A stretch of 64,000 nt of DNA from Nonomuraea endophytica (GTDB lineage Bacteria; Actinomycetota; Actinomycetes; Streptosporangiales; Streptosporangiaceae), in contig NZ_JACHIN010000001.1 in the NCBI RefSeq assembly GCF_014203235.1, forward strand, positions 124,001 to 188,000. The letters are read 5' to 3'. How positions within the stretch are numbered: position 1 is the first letter of the stretch; each line of letters begins with the position of its first letter. The notes beneath the pieces are model-generated. The model was not told where the DNA came from, searched no databases, and was given only the letters and a program-made list of their open reading frames with translations. Shown one piece after another: positions 28,318-36,099 of the stretch. The position numbers and the translations under genes were made by a program.

Positions 28318-29112
28318 TCATAGCCAGGCTCTCAGTTCCCACAGCAAGGGGAAGTAGTGCAGGCGCGTCCTGCCTCGCAGGTAGGGCGCGCCGGTCGAGC
28401 CTCCGGTGCCGGACTTGGTGCCGATCTGGCGCTCGACCATCTGGACGTGCCGCATCCGCCAAAGCTGAGCGGTCTCGTCGTGGGTCAGCAGGTCTTCGGC
28501 CAGTTGCCACAGGTCGTCGTGCGACCGGCGGTCCCTCGCCACGGCCAGCAGCGAATCCATGATCTCCGCGTCGGAGACCGGCAGATCACGCTGGGAGAGG
28601 GCGGTGAGATAAGCATCCCACAGCGAGGGCTCGATGAGCCGCCTGCGGAGCCTGGCGAGTTCTTCCTCGCTGGCGTCCCTGAGGCGGTCGAGATAGCGGG
28701 CGTCCTTGGCGCCGGACAGGAACTCCAGCTCGCGAAACTGCACCGACTGGAATCCGCTGGCCGGTGACAGCTTCGAGCGGAACTCCAGGAAGTCCTGGGG
28801 CGTCATCGTCTCCAGGACCTGGACCTGCTCGACGAGCACGCGTTCAACGGAGTGCACGCGCTGGAAGACGTGCCGGGCCTGCCACAGCTCGCCGTTGAAC
28901 ATGGCCGAGCGGGCCGCCTCCAGCTCGTGCAGGAGCAGCTTGAACCACAGCTCGTAGACCTGGTGCACGGTGATGAACAGCAGCTCGTCCGGGGCCTGCG
29001 ATTGGGGTTGCTGCTGTGCGAGCAGCTCCGTCAGGCGCAAATAGCCACCGTAGGACAGCTGCCCGCCCTCTTCGCCGAACCGCCTGTCCGGGGGATCAGC
29101 GTTGAACCCCAC
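28318..29112 (-). CDS. kynA: tryptophan 2,3-dioxygenase
   Basis: 264 residues starting MGFNADPPDRRFGEEGGQLS. Family blocks are SYGGYLRLTELL, FITVHQVYELWFKLLLHELE (with the substrate-base His), RELEFLSG, and WRMRHVQMVERQIGTKSGTG, in which the second His is the haem ligand. It opens the indole ring of tryptophan to N-formylkynurenine. The other kynurenine genes are not adjacent. Co-orientation with gdh suggests a shared amino-acid catabolic transcript. Confidence 0.95.
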   Translation of the reverse strand: MGFNADPPDRRFGEEGGQLSYGGYLRLTELLAQQQPQSQAPDELLFITVHQVYELWFKLLLHELEAARSAMFNGELWQARHVFQRVHSVERVLVEQVQVLETMTPQDFLEFRSKLSPASGFQSVQFRELEFLSGAKDARYLDRLRDASEEELARLRRRLIEPSLWDAYLTALSQRDLPVSDAEIMDSLLAVARDRRSHDDLWQLAEDLLTHDETAQLWRMRHVQMVERQIGTKSGTGGSTGAPYLRGRTRLHYFPLLWELRAWL

Positions 29113-29172
29113 CGGGCACCTCCCCCAACTTCTACCGGCCGTACCGATACCACCTCAAAAGGAACCCCTACG

Positions 29173-29352
29173 TCAATGTGAGTCTTCCGAGGCGGTGGGG
29201 GAATGCTTCAGTTCGTCCAGCAGCTCGGGAACCTCACTCAGCTCCCTGAGCTGCACCTGACAGTCTTGGCACGCGTCGAGGTGGCGCTCGAACGCCTCAT
29301 GCTCCTCTTCGTCCAGGACACCGAGGACATAAGCCGCCACCTCGTGGTGCAT
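29173..29352 (-). CDS. 59-residue zinc-binding anti-sigma factor (ZAS)
   Basis: The sequence MHHEVAAYVLGVLDEEEHEA, then FERHLDACQDC, carries the HxxxCxxC zinc motif of the zf-HC2 anti-sigma superfamily. No membrane helix follows: the protein ends with an acidic tail 28 residues after the last Cys. The start overlaps the sigma-factor stop (TGATG), so synthesis is coupled. Such ZAS domains sequester their partner sigma factor, and some sense thiol oxidation. It is too short for ordinary ORF cut-offs and easy to miss. Confidence 0.88.
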   Translation of the reverse strand: MHHEVAAYVLGVLDEEEHEAFERHLDACQDCQVQLRELSEVPELLDELKHSPTASEDSH

Positions 29353-29894
29353 CAGCCAGCTGCCCCCTTCTCACGCAGAAGTTCGCGCAGTGCCCTGATC
29401 CCGTAGTAGAGACGGGACTTGACAGTGCCGGGCGGGATCCCCAGAATCTCCGCCGCTTCACTTATCGTACGATCCCGTAGGTAGGTCTGTTCAATGACTT
29501 CGCGGTGTTCGTCCGACAGAGCGCGCAGCGCGTCCGCGACGACGATCGCCGACAGCGCGCGATCGGAGGCGTCGGGCACGGCGACGGTATCCACCTCCGG
29601 GGGTTCTACCTCCTGCGGCCGGGCGCTGCGGCGGCGGCGCCCGTCGATCACGATACGGCGGGCCACTGTCAGCAGCCACGCCCAGATGAGGCTGGGTTCC
29701 CATTGCAGTCTCGCCGAATTCCGCCAGGCGCGGACGATCGTCTCCTGGACGACGTCCTCCGCCCATTGGAGGTCGTTTCCGGTCGCCTTGCGCACGTGAC
29801 GCAGAAGCGGGCCGCGAAACTCCTGGTAGAGCACCAAGATGCGATGCTCCTCGTCGGCGTCTGTACCGTCGAAGTGAGCTAGCACGGCCCACAT
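29352..29894 (-). CDS. ECF RNA polymerase sigma factor
   Basis: 180 residues. Sigma2 is RGPLLRHVRKATGNDLQWAE, DVVQETIVRAWRN; sigma4 is LSDEHREVIEQTYLRDRTIS, EAAEILGIPPGTVKSRLYYG. ATG at 29894 follows AAGG at 8 nt; the longer frame to 30350 is antisense to the neighbouring gene and is not used. It overlaps its anti-sigma gene by 1 bp and is divergent from a four-gene secreted/redox operon that it probably controls. Confidence 0.93.
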   Translation of the reverse strand: MWAVLAHFDGTDADEEHRILVLYQEFRGPLLRHVRKATGNDLQWAEDVVQETIVRAWRNSARLQWEPSLIWAWLLTVARRIVIDGRRRRSARPQEVEPPEVDTVAVPDASDRALSAIVVADALRALSDEHREVIEQTYLRDRTISEAAEILGIPPGTVKSRLYYGIRALRELLREKGAAG

Positions 29895-30003
29895 CTTTAC
29901 ACCTTCGTTACCACTTCGGTAGTCACTCCGATAACTCCAGTCATTTCTGACTATCTCGCCCCAAGAGGTGAACCGCCCCCCGCAAACCCGCGTATCCCCG
30001 ACC
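29895..30003. promoter_or_regulatory. divergent promoter region of the ECF sigma and redox operons
   Basis: 109 bp between the ECF sigma factor and the DUF4142 gene. AGTCA-TTTC-TGACT (about 29939-29952) is a short perfect inverted repeat near its centre. No canonical ECF -35/-10 pair could be assigned with confidence. Confidence 0.4.
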
Positions 30004-30615
30004 ATGCGTAGGTTTCGCCGCCGTTTGGGGGCGGGAGAGTTCTTCATGCTCGGCTCGTTCGCCGTGGCGGCCGTGGTGACGGTCCTGCTGGTGCTGCCTC
30101 CCGGCAGCACAACAGCGCAGGCGGGCTGGACGATGACGGACTCGGGCCCGCTCGGGCCGGCCGACCGCGATCTTCTGATCAAGGTACGGCAGGCCGGACT
30201 CTGGGAGATCCCCACCAGCCAGCAGGCCCAGCAACGCGGCCAGAGCGCCCGGCTCAAGGAGGTCGCCGGGCACATCATCGAAGACCACCTCAAACTCGAC
30301 GTCGAGGTCAGAGCCGTGGCAGCGGAGCTCGACGTCGCGCTGCCCAGCACCGCCTCGGCCGACCAGCAGACCTGGATGGCGCAGATCTCCGCCGCCTCGG
30401 CCGCCGACTACGACCGCGAGTACACCAACCTGCTGCGCCAGGCGCACGGGAAGGTCTTCGCGGTCGTGGCGGCCGTCCGGGCGGGAACGCGCAACGACGA
30501 GGTCAGGAAGTTCGCCGCCAAGGCGAACGCCGCGGTGCTCAGGCACATGACGCTGCTGGAGTCGATCGGCCTGGTCAACTACTCCGACCTGCCCGAACCT
30601 CAGGCACCGCGCTAA
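30004..30615 (+). CDS. DUF4142 secreted or anchored protein
   Basis: 203 residues. A basic start (MRRFRRRLGAGEFF) and a hydrophobic helix (AVAAVVTVLLVL) precede a helical domain with DUF4142 blocks: DRDLLIKVRQAGLWEIP, IIEDHLKLDVEVRAVAAELD, and VLRHMTLLESI. DUF4142 is a ferritin-like four-helix fold found outside the membrane; its function is unknown. First gene of the redox operon, 16 bp before the DUF1996 gene. A GTG at 29968 could extend it by 12 residues. Confidence 0.82.
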   Translation: MRRFRRRLGAGEFFMLGSFAVAAVVTVLLVLPPGSTTAQAGWTMTDSGPLGPADRDLLIKVRQAGLWEIPTSQQAQQRGQSARLKEVAGHIIEDHLKLDVEVRAVAAELDVALPSTASADQQTWMAQISAASAADYDREYTNLLRQAHGKVFAVVAAVRAGTRNDEVRKFAAKANAAVLRHMTLLESIGLVNYSDLPEPQAPR

Positions 30616-30631
30616 CCCAAGGAGAGATGCG

Positions 30632-31990
30632 ATGAGCAGATCCAAACCTGTGGCCGCGGTCGTGTCCGCGCTGGCCCTGGTGGCCGGCGGGCTGGTGTCC
30701 GCGGCCGTCATCGGCGTGGTCCCCGCGCGGGCCGACCACTGCGATCCGGCCGAGCAGGGCCGCCAGCAGTCCCAGAACCGCCAGGCCGACCGGCAGAACC
30801 CGGACGACCAGAACCAGCAGGACAACCCCCAGCTCGACCAGCAAGGCGACCAGAACCAGCAGGGCAACCCTCAAGGCGACCCTCAGGGCAACCAGGACCA
30901 GCAGGACGACTTCGGCGCGGGTGGCGGCATCCTGTCTCCGGATCCCGAGCAGGCGGACAGCCGTACCCGATCGCGGGAACCCAGCAGGGCGCCCACCCGC
31001 ACCCCGTCACAGAACCCCAGCCAGGACCCCAGCCAGGACCCGAGTCAGGACCCGTCGCAGGACCCCAGCCAGGACCCGAGTCAGGACCCCTCGCCGTCGC
31101 CCTCCCCCAGCGAAAGTGACAGCGCCGAGGAGGAGTGCGCCGACCTGGGACCGTTCGTGGAGGACTTCATCGATATCAGGCGGGTGCGGCCGAACTCGCG
31201 CGGCAACCTCCTGCAGGCCAGGGGCTCGTTCGTGTCCGCGTGCGGCACCAACGGCAACGGCCACAACAACCCCGACAACTTCATCGTCGCGCCGGGTGTC
31301 CGCAACGGCGCCCACCACCTGCACGACTACGTGGGCAACCTGTCCACGGACGCCTTCTCCACCGACCAGAGCCTCGCCGCCGCCGGCACCACCTGCCGCC
31401 TGGGCGACAAATCCACATATTTCTGGCCGGTGCTCCGAGACCGCAAGGTCGACGACAACACCAGCGACCCGGACGGAAACGTCGGCCGCGTGCTGCGCCC
31501 CCGCTCGGTCACGCTGCAGTTCCGCGCGGCGTCCAACAGCCGGGTCGTCGCCATGCCGAGGTTCCTCAGGCTGATCACCGGTGACGCCAAGGCCGCCACG
31601 AACGGCGGCGCCAACGCGCGGGCCCAATGGACCTGCACCGGCTTCACCAACCGGATCACCACCCAGTACCCGCTGTGCCCGCGCTTCAGCCAGGTCGTCC
31701 GCGTCCTGGACTTCCCCAGCTGCTGGGACGGGCAGAACACCGACAGCGCCAACCACCGCACCCACGTGGTCTTCCCCAGCCAGGGCAGATGCCCCCAGGG
31801 CACCCGGGCCGTACCCCAGCTCCGGATGGTCCTGACCTACACCGTCCCGCAGGGCGCCTCCTACGCCCTCGACGCCTTCCCCGAACAGAAGCACAACCCG
31901 GTCACCGACCACGCCGACTTCGCCAACGTGATGCCGGACCGGCTGATGGCCTTCGCCGTCAACTGCATCAACCGCGGGCGCCGCTGCTAG
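30632..31990 (+). CDS. DUF1996 secreted protein with Q-rich and PSQD repeat linker
   Basis: 452 residues. A Sec signal (SALALVAGGLVSAAVIGVVP, cleaved near ARA) is followed by a Gln/Asp/Asn-rich stretch. About seven tandem DPSQ units end near residue 154, encoded by 12-bp DNA repeats at about 31015-31090. The C-terminal DUF1996 domain has NGAHHLHDYVGNLSTDAFST and several cysteines (CWDGQNT, CPQGTR). Fungal and actinobacterial DUF1996 proteins are secreted and probably bind the cell wall. GGAGAG precedes the ATG. Confidence 0.85.
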   Translation: MSRSKPVAAVVSALALVAGGLVSAAVIGVVPARADHCDPAEQGRQQSQNRQADRQNPDDQNQQDNPQLDQQGDQNQQGNPQGDPQGNQDQQDDFGAGGGILSPDPEQADSRTRSREPSRAPTRTPSQNPSQDPSQDPSQDPSQDPSQDPSQDPSPSPSPSESDSAEEECADLGPFVEDFIDIRRVRPNSRGNLLQARGSFVSACGTNGNGHNNPDNFIVAPGVRNGAHHLHDYVGNLSTDAFSTDQSLAAAGTTCRLGDKSTYFWPVLRDRKVDDNTSDPDGNVGRVLRPRSVTLQFRAASNSRVVAMPRFLRLITGDAKAATNGGANARAQWTCTGFTNRITTQYPLCPRFSQVVRVLDFPSCWDGQNTDSANHRTHVVFPSQGRCPQGTRAVPQLRMVLTYTVPQGASYALDAFPEQKHNPVTDHADFANVMPDRLMAFAVNCINRGRRC

Positions 31991-32049
31991 GCGCCCCCGG
32001 CGACGGCGCTCCCCCGAGTCGCACCCTCAACCGACCCTGGGAGGAACGC

Positions 32050-32772
32050 ATGCTCCACCGACGAAATCCCCGGCACGCGCCGTCCAAGCTGGACACGCGA
32101 CCGGTCCGCCTCGGCCTCACCGCCGGGATCACCGCACTGCTGCTGTCCGGCTACGCGCTGGCCAGATCGCCACGCGGGCTGGAACTGCTGGGCTTCCTCG
32201 ATTTCTACGTAGGCGTGATCGCTCTGGTGACGCTGACCGCGACCGTGGCCCTCGGCCTCATCGCCACCGAACGGGTCTTCCTGTCCGCCCGCCACCGCGT
32301 GTACGCCCAGTTCGCCCACCGGATCGTGGCCATGGCCGGGATGGGGGCACTGGCAGTGCACGTGGCGTTGAAGATCGAACGGCCGCCGGTACTGGGCGCG
32401 ATCGCGGCCGGGCTCCTCGTCATCTCCGCCACCAGCGGGCTGCTGCGCGGCATGTTCGCCGGCTCGCCGCAGCCCTGGATCTGGCGCTCGCTGCACGCCT
32501 GCGCGTACCTGGCCTGGCCGGTCGCCGTCCTGCACGGGCTGACCGCCGGGCGGGCGCCATCGGCATGGGTGAGCTGGTCGTACGTGGCCTGTCTCGCGGC
32601 CGTGGGCGCGGCTCTGCTGGTACGGGTCGTGGCCACGATGGTGCGGCCGCCGGCCGTACCAGAACCGGTGGAGACGCCGGAAGCGGTGCCGCAGACGCGC
32701 ACCGAACCCAAGGTCACCGAGGCGCCCGTCAGCCTCGACGCCGCTCGCCGGAAGTTCCGGGCGGCGGGCTGA
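32050..32772 (+). CDS. b-type cytochrome-like membrane protein (ferric-reductase type)
   Basis: 240 residues with about six transmembrane helices. Paired His residues on successive helices (YAQFAHRIVAMAG, ALAVHVALKIE, RSLHACAYLAWP, AVLHGLTAG) are arranged like bis-haem sites of the cytochrome b561/ferric-reductase-like superfamily. The C-terminal 45 residues are cytoplasmic and Pro/Glu-rich. GGAGG at 32040-32044 sets the start. It lies 16 bp before a NADH-binding flavoprotein gene, so it could be the membrane electron acceptor. Confidence 0.8.
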   Translation: MLHRRNPRHAPSKLDTRPVRLGLTAGITALLLSGYALARSPRGLELLGFLDFYVGVIALVTLTATVALGLIATERVFLSARHRVYAQFAHRIVAMAGMGALAVHVALKIERPPVLGAIAAGLLVISATSGLLRGMFAGSPQPWIWRSLHACAYLAWPVAVLHGLTAGRAPSAWVSWSYVACLAAVGAALLVRVVATMVRPPAVPEPVETPEAVPQTRTEPKVTEAPVSLDAARRKFRAAG

Positions 32773-32788
32773 GAAAGGAGTCCCACCG

Positions 32789-34261
32789 ATGATTCCGCAC
32801 AGGGTGCCGCGCGTTCAGCGGCTCGGCCCCGCCAGGCTCACCGCCGGCCTCGACCACTGCCGGCGGCTCGACCTGCCCGCCCACCGCACCGTCCACGGCA
32901 CACCAGCCCCACGCGACCTCGAGAACCTCCTCGCCCAGGTCGAGGAGGTCGACCTGAGGGGGCGCGGCGGGGCGGCCTTCCCGTTCGCCCGCAAGATGCG
33001 GGCCGTCGCCGAGGCGGCCGGCGCGCGCGAGAGCGTCGTGCTGGTCAACGCCGTCGAAGGCGAGCCGGCCAGCTCCAAGGACGCCATGCTCCTCGTCCGC
33101 ACGCCCCACCTGGTGCTCGACGGCGCGGTGCTCGCCGCCGAGGCGCTCCACGCCCGCGAGGTGGTCATCGCCACCGTCGAGGGCGAGGTGGCCGAAGGGT
33201 CCATGGCGGCGGCGGTGGCCGAACGCAAGGCCGCCGCCGTCGCCGGCGCCGAAGAGAGCCACCTGCGCATCCGCGTCGTCGGGCTGCCGGAACGGTTCGT
33301 GTCCGGTGAGGGCGGCGCGCTGGTGCGCGGGGTCAACGGGCTCGAAGCGACGCCACCCGGACGCAAGAAGCGGGCCAGCAGCTCCGGCGTCAACGGGCTG
33401 CCGACACTGCTGTCCAACGCCGAGACGTACGCGCAGGTCGCCGTACTGGCCGAGCTCGGCACCGAAGGCTACGCCGACGCCGGAACCTCCCGCGAACCCG
33501 GCACCCTGCTGCTCACCGTGAGCGGCGGCGCCGCGTCCGAGTCGGTCGTCGAGGTGGCGGCGGGCATGCCGCTGGCGACCGTACTGGACCTGTGCGACGC
33601 GGAACCCGGCGACGGCGTGCTCGTCGGCGGCTACCACGGAGCCTGGTTAGACCCCGCGGCCGCCGCGGCCGCCACCATCTCCCGCGAGGGCATGAAACTG
33701 GCCGGAGGAGAACTCGGGGCCGGGATCGTCGTCCCCATCGGCACCGCCACCTGCCCGCTCGGGGAAGCCGCGCGGGTGGCGTCGTACCTGTCGGCGCAGT
33801 CGTCGGGTCAGTGCGGTCCGTGCCGGCTAGGGCTGCCGGACGTCGCCCGGGCGCTGGGCTCGCTGGCGGGGGGGTCGGGGTCCCCCGATGCGGTACGGCG
33901 GGCCGTACGCGCGATCGAGAGACGCGGCGCCTGCTTCCACCCGGACGGGACCGCGCGGTTCATCCTGTCGGCACTGGACGTGTTCGCCGACGACATCGCG
34001 GCCCACCAGGACGGAGGAAGCTGCGGCCGCCCGGTGCGCGGCGTCCTGCCCTTGCCCGAGGAGGTGGCGGAACCGGAGTACAGGCTGGGCGTCGACTGGA
34101 CCCGCTGCCAGGGCCACGGCCTGTGCGCCCACCTACTCCCCGAGTTCGTGGAACTCGACGATTTCGGCTACCCAAGCTTCCGGCCAGTGCCGGAATGGAT
34201 GCTGAAGGAGGCCAAACGAGCAGTAGGCATGTGCCCCGCCCTTGCCCTCCGCCTAGCCTGA
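32789..34261 (+). CDS. NuoF-like flavoprotein fused to a single-cluster ferredoxin
   Basis: 490 residues. LRGRGGAAFPFARKM (about residue 56) is the NADH/FMN-binding glycine-rich loop of complex I subunit 51 kDa. An SLBB-like region follows, then SGQCGPCRLG and GACFHPDG with four Cys for one [4Fe-4S] cluster. The last 60 residues (DWTRCQGHGLCAHLLPEF, then VGMCPALAL) form a P450-type 3Fe-4S/4Fe-4S ferredoxin domain. The fusion is unusual for NuoF proteins, which use NuoE. It should pass NADH electrons to the co-transcribed membrane cytochrome. Confidence 0.87.
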   Translation: MIPHRVPRVQRLGPARLTAGLDHCRRLDLPAHRTVHGTPAPRDLENLLAQVEEVDLRGRGGAAFPFARKMRAVAEAAGARESVVLVNAVEGEPASSKDAMLLVRTPHLVLDGAVLAAEALHAREVVIATVEGEVAEGSMAAAVAERKAAAVAGAEESHLRIRVVGLPERFVSGEGGALVRGVNGLEATPPGRKKRASSSGVNGLPTLLSNAETYAQVAVLAELGTEGYADAGTSREPGTLLLTVSGGAASESVVEVAAGMPLATVLDLCDAEPGDGVLVGGYHGAWLDPAAAAAATISREGMKLAGGELGAGIVVPIGTATCPLGEAARVASYLSAQSSGQCGPCRLGLPDVARALGSLAGGSGSPDAVRRAVRAIERRGACFHPDGTARFILSALDVFADDIAAHQDGGSCGRPVRGVLPLPEEVAEPEYRLGVDWTRCQGHGLCAHLLPEFVELDDFGYPSFRPVPEWMLKEAKRAVGMCPALALRLA

Positions 34262-34825
34262 AAAGCTCGGACCTCGCTGCGCTCGGGCTGTCTTACTCTG
34301 GGCCCACCCGTTGCCCGGCCAAGTGGTTGGGCAGTTGGAGCCCGCCCCGATGCAAGGTGCTCCGCTACGCTCCGCGCGCACTCCCAGTCGGGCCGAGGCC
34401 CGACCCCTGTAGGGCCTCGCTCCGCTCGGGCTGCCTTGCTTTGAGATTCCCACCCGTTGCCCGGTTGGGTGGTCGGCCCGATCACGCCCACCCCCAACCG
34501 GCGCAGTGTGTGATCGATCCCGGGCACCGGATTGCAACCCCGTCAAACTCACTTCAGAGGCCATCGGCTCCTGGGTCGCGCGCAGACCTGCGCGCGCCCG
34601 CTCACGTTGAGCCTCGTCCTCGCGTTCCTGCGTCTTCTTTGCTTCCCGCCTCTCCCAGCCGCGATCCAGTACCAAGCCCGCAACCGCTGCGACCGTTCCC
34701 CCAACCACCGCCGTTACGCCGGCGGCAGGAGTGCCCTCCGCCAACGCACCAGCCAAGGCGGCACCCGCTGCGCCGATGATGCCGAACGCGACCGGTAGCA
34801 CCCAGTGGGAGCGAGCTCTGCGCAT
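34253..34825 (-). pseudogene. two-helix membrane protein whose 3' end runs into repeat copy C
   Basis: Up to 190 residues. The first 65 residues have two hydrophobic helices (WVLPVAFGIIGAAGAALAGA and AVVGGTVAAVAGLVLD), then a charged helix, ERREAKKTQEREDEAQRERA. After about residue 110 the protein is encoded by the dispersed repeat (NCPTTWPGNGW) and looks random. It resembles the N-terminus of larger actinomycete membrane-anchored proteins, so the gene was probably truncated by repeat insertion. It overlaps the NuoF-like stop by 9 bp. Confidence 0.55.
34264..34480. repeat. dispersed repeat, copy C (inverted, two half-copies)
   Basis: Read on the minus strand, 34301-34348 shares about 42 of 47 positions with copy B (GGTTGGGCAGTTGGAGCCC on the plus strand). 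34346-34415 recapitulates copy B's CAGGGGTCGGG/CCCGACTGG/GCGCGGAGCG tail, and 34450-34475 repeats the CCCGTTGCCCGG core. It fills the 3' ends of the neighbouring genes. Confidence 0.7.
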
Positions 34826-34835
34826 TCCCTCATCC

Positions 34836-35042
34836 TCAAACCGCGCCTACGTCGGGCACAGCGGGAAGGTCAAAGTCGCCGTAGGTTTTACCTTTGCCGC
34901 TGGTAGCAGATTCCTCCTCTGCCTGGTCGGCCAGGTGACGCCAAACCGGCGCGGTGCCCAGAAAAGCTGGCCGGACGGGTGGGCACCGCATGACAACAGG
35001 CGATCTACCGGCGGAGCCGATAGGCCAAGCCCCGGACGTCAA
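34836..35042 (-). CDS. possible small protein (68 residues)
   Basis: The frame ends in HLADQAEEESATSGKGKTYG, then DFDLPAVPDVGAV, which is not random-looking. Its stop lies 10 bp before the ATG of the two-helix gene, a spacing typical of an operon. The start is uncertain (GTG/ATG choices within the first 20 residues) and no family is recognised. It may equally be a remnant of a larger gene damaged with its neighbour. Confidence 0.3.
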   Translation of the reverse strand: MTSGAWPIGSAGRSPVVMRCPPVRPAFLGTAPVWRHLADQAEEESATSGKGKTYGDFDLPAVPDVGAV

Positions 35043-35100
35043 CCAGATGCCCGGGGCCGGAAGGCAGGCTAGCGGGACTAACCCAACAACCAGGTCGAGG

Positions 35101-36099
35101 TCAGGACGCCACCGGATTGGGAGCGGCAGGCTGCGCAGGTTGAGTGACAGCGAGTTTGCGGGCCAACCTCAACCGGTAAGCGTCCAGAACCACAGCCACC
35201 AGAATGACCAGCCCAGTAATGATCTGGCGTTCGAAGTCGGACACCCCCATCAGCAACAGCCCGTTAGTGAGGACACCCAGCAGACAGGCGCCCAAGAAGG
35301 TGCCGACCATGGAACCGCGCCCGCCCATCAGCGAAGCCCCGCCGATCACCACGGCCGCGATAGCGTTCAGCTCGTAGCCCTGGCCAAGGATCGGGCTGGC
35401 GATGTTCAGGCGGGCCATGTAGAGGATCGCCGCGATGCCGACGGTGAACCCGGCGATGACAAAGGCCGCGATCTTGATGCGGGACGTCTTGTGCCCGGAC
35501 AGGCGTACGGCTTCCTCGTTGTTGCCCGTAGCGTAGATGAGGCGCCCGAACACCGTCCTGGACAGCACGAACCACCCGGCTCCGGCCAGCAGCACGGCCA
35601 CCCAGAACACGGCGGGGATGCCGATCAGGGTGAGGGTGCCGAAGTCGTTCAGGGCGGCGGGGAGGTTGTAGATGGTGGCGGCGTCGGTGTAGCGCTCGGC
35701 CGCGCCGCGGGCGATGTTGAGCATGGCCAGGGTCACGATGAACGACGGGACCCGCCACTGTTCGGAGATGAAGCCGTTCAGCCAGCCGACGACTCCGCCG
35801 ACGAGCACGCTGACCAGGATCGCGCCGATCAGGGTCGCGGGGGATGAGGATCCGGCCATCATGGTGCCGGAGACGACGGCGCACAGCGCCATCGACGAGC
35901 CCACCGACAGGTCGATGCCGCCCACCAGGATCACGAACGTCATGCCGACGGCCAGCACGGTGTTCAGCGTGATCTGGGTCATGATGTTGCGGAGGTTCTG
36001 CTCGGTGGCGAAGTTCGGGGCGGCCAGGACGAAGAATCCCGCGAGCACCACCAGGGCGACACCGATGCCCGCCTCGCCGAGGACGAGCCGTTTGATCAT
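35101..36099 (-). CDS. rbsC: ribose-type ABC transporter permease
   Basis: 332 residues with about ten helices. The permease motif region GGIDLSVGSSMALCAVVSGT and the later LNAIAAVVIGGASLMGGRGS are characteristic of RbsC/XylH. Its ATG overlaps the rbsA stop by 4 bp. It forms the sugar channel with RbsA. Last gene of the lacI-rbsD-rbsB-rbsA-rbsC set. Confidence 0.93.
   Translation of the reverse strand: MIKRLVLGEAGIGVALVVLAGFFVLAAPNFATEQNLRNIMTQITLNTVLAVGMTFVILVGGIDLSVGSSMALCAVVSGTMMAGSSSPATLIGAILVSVLVGGVVGWLNGFISEQWRVPSFIVTLAMLNIARGAAERYTDAATIYNLPAALNDFGTLTLIGIPAVFWVAVLLAGAGWFVLSRTVFGRLIYATGNNEEAVRLSGHKTSRIKIAAFVIAGFTVGIAAILYMARLNIASPILGQGYELNAIAAVVIGGASLMGGRGSMVGTFLGACLLGVLTNGLLLMGVSDFERQIITGLVILVAVVLDAYRLRLARKLAVTQPAQPAAPNPVAS

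Noticed and set aside
34264-34480. Insertion sequence
   Set aside because: No transposase, terminal inverted repeats or target duplication were seen; treated as a dispersed repeat.
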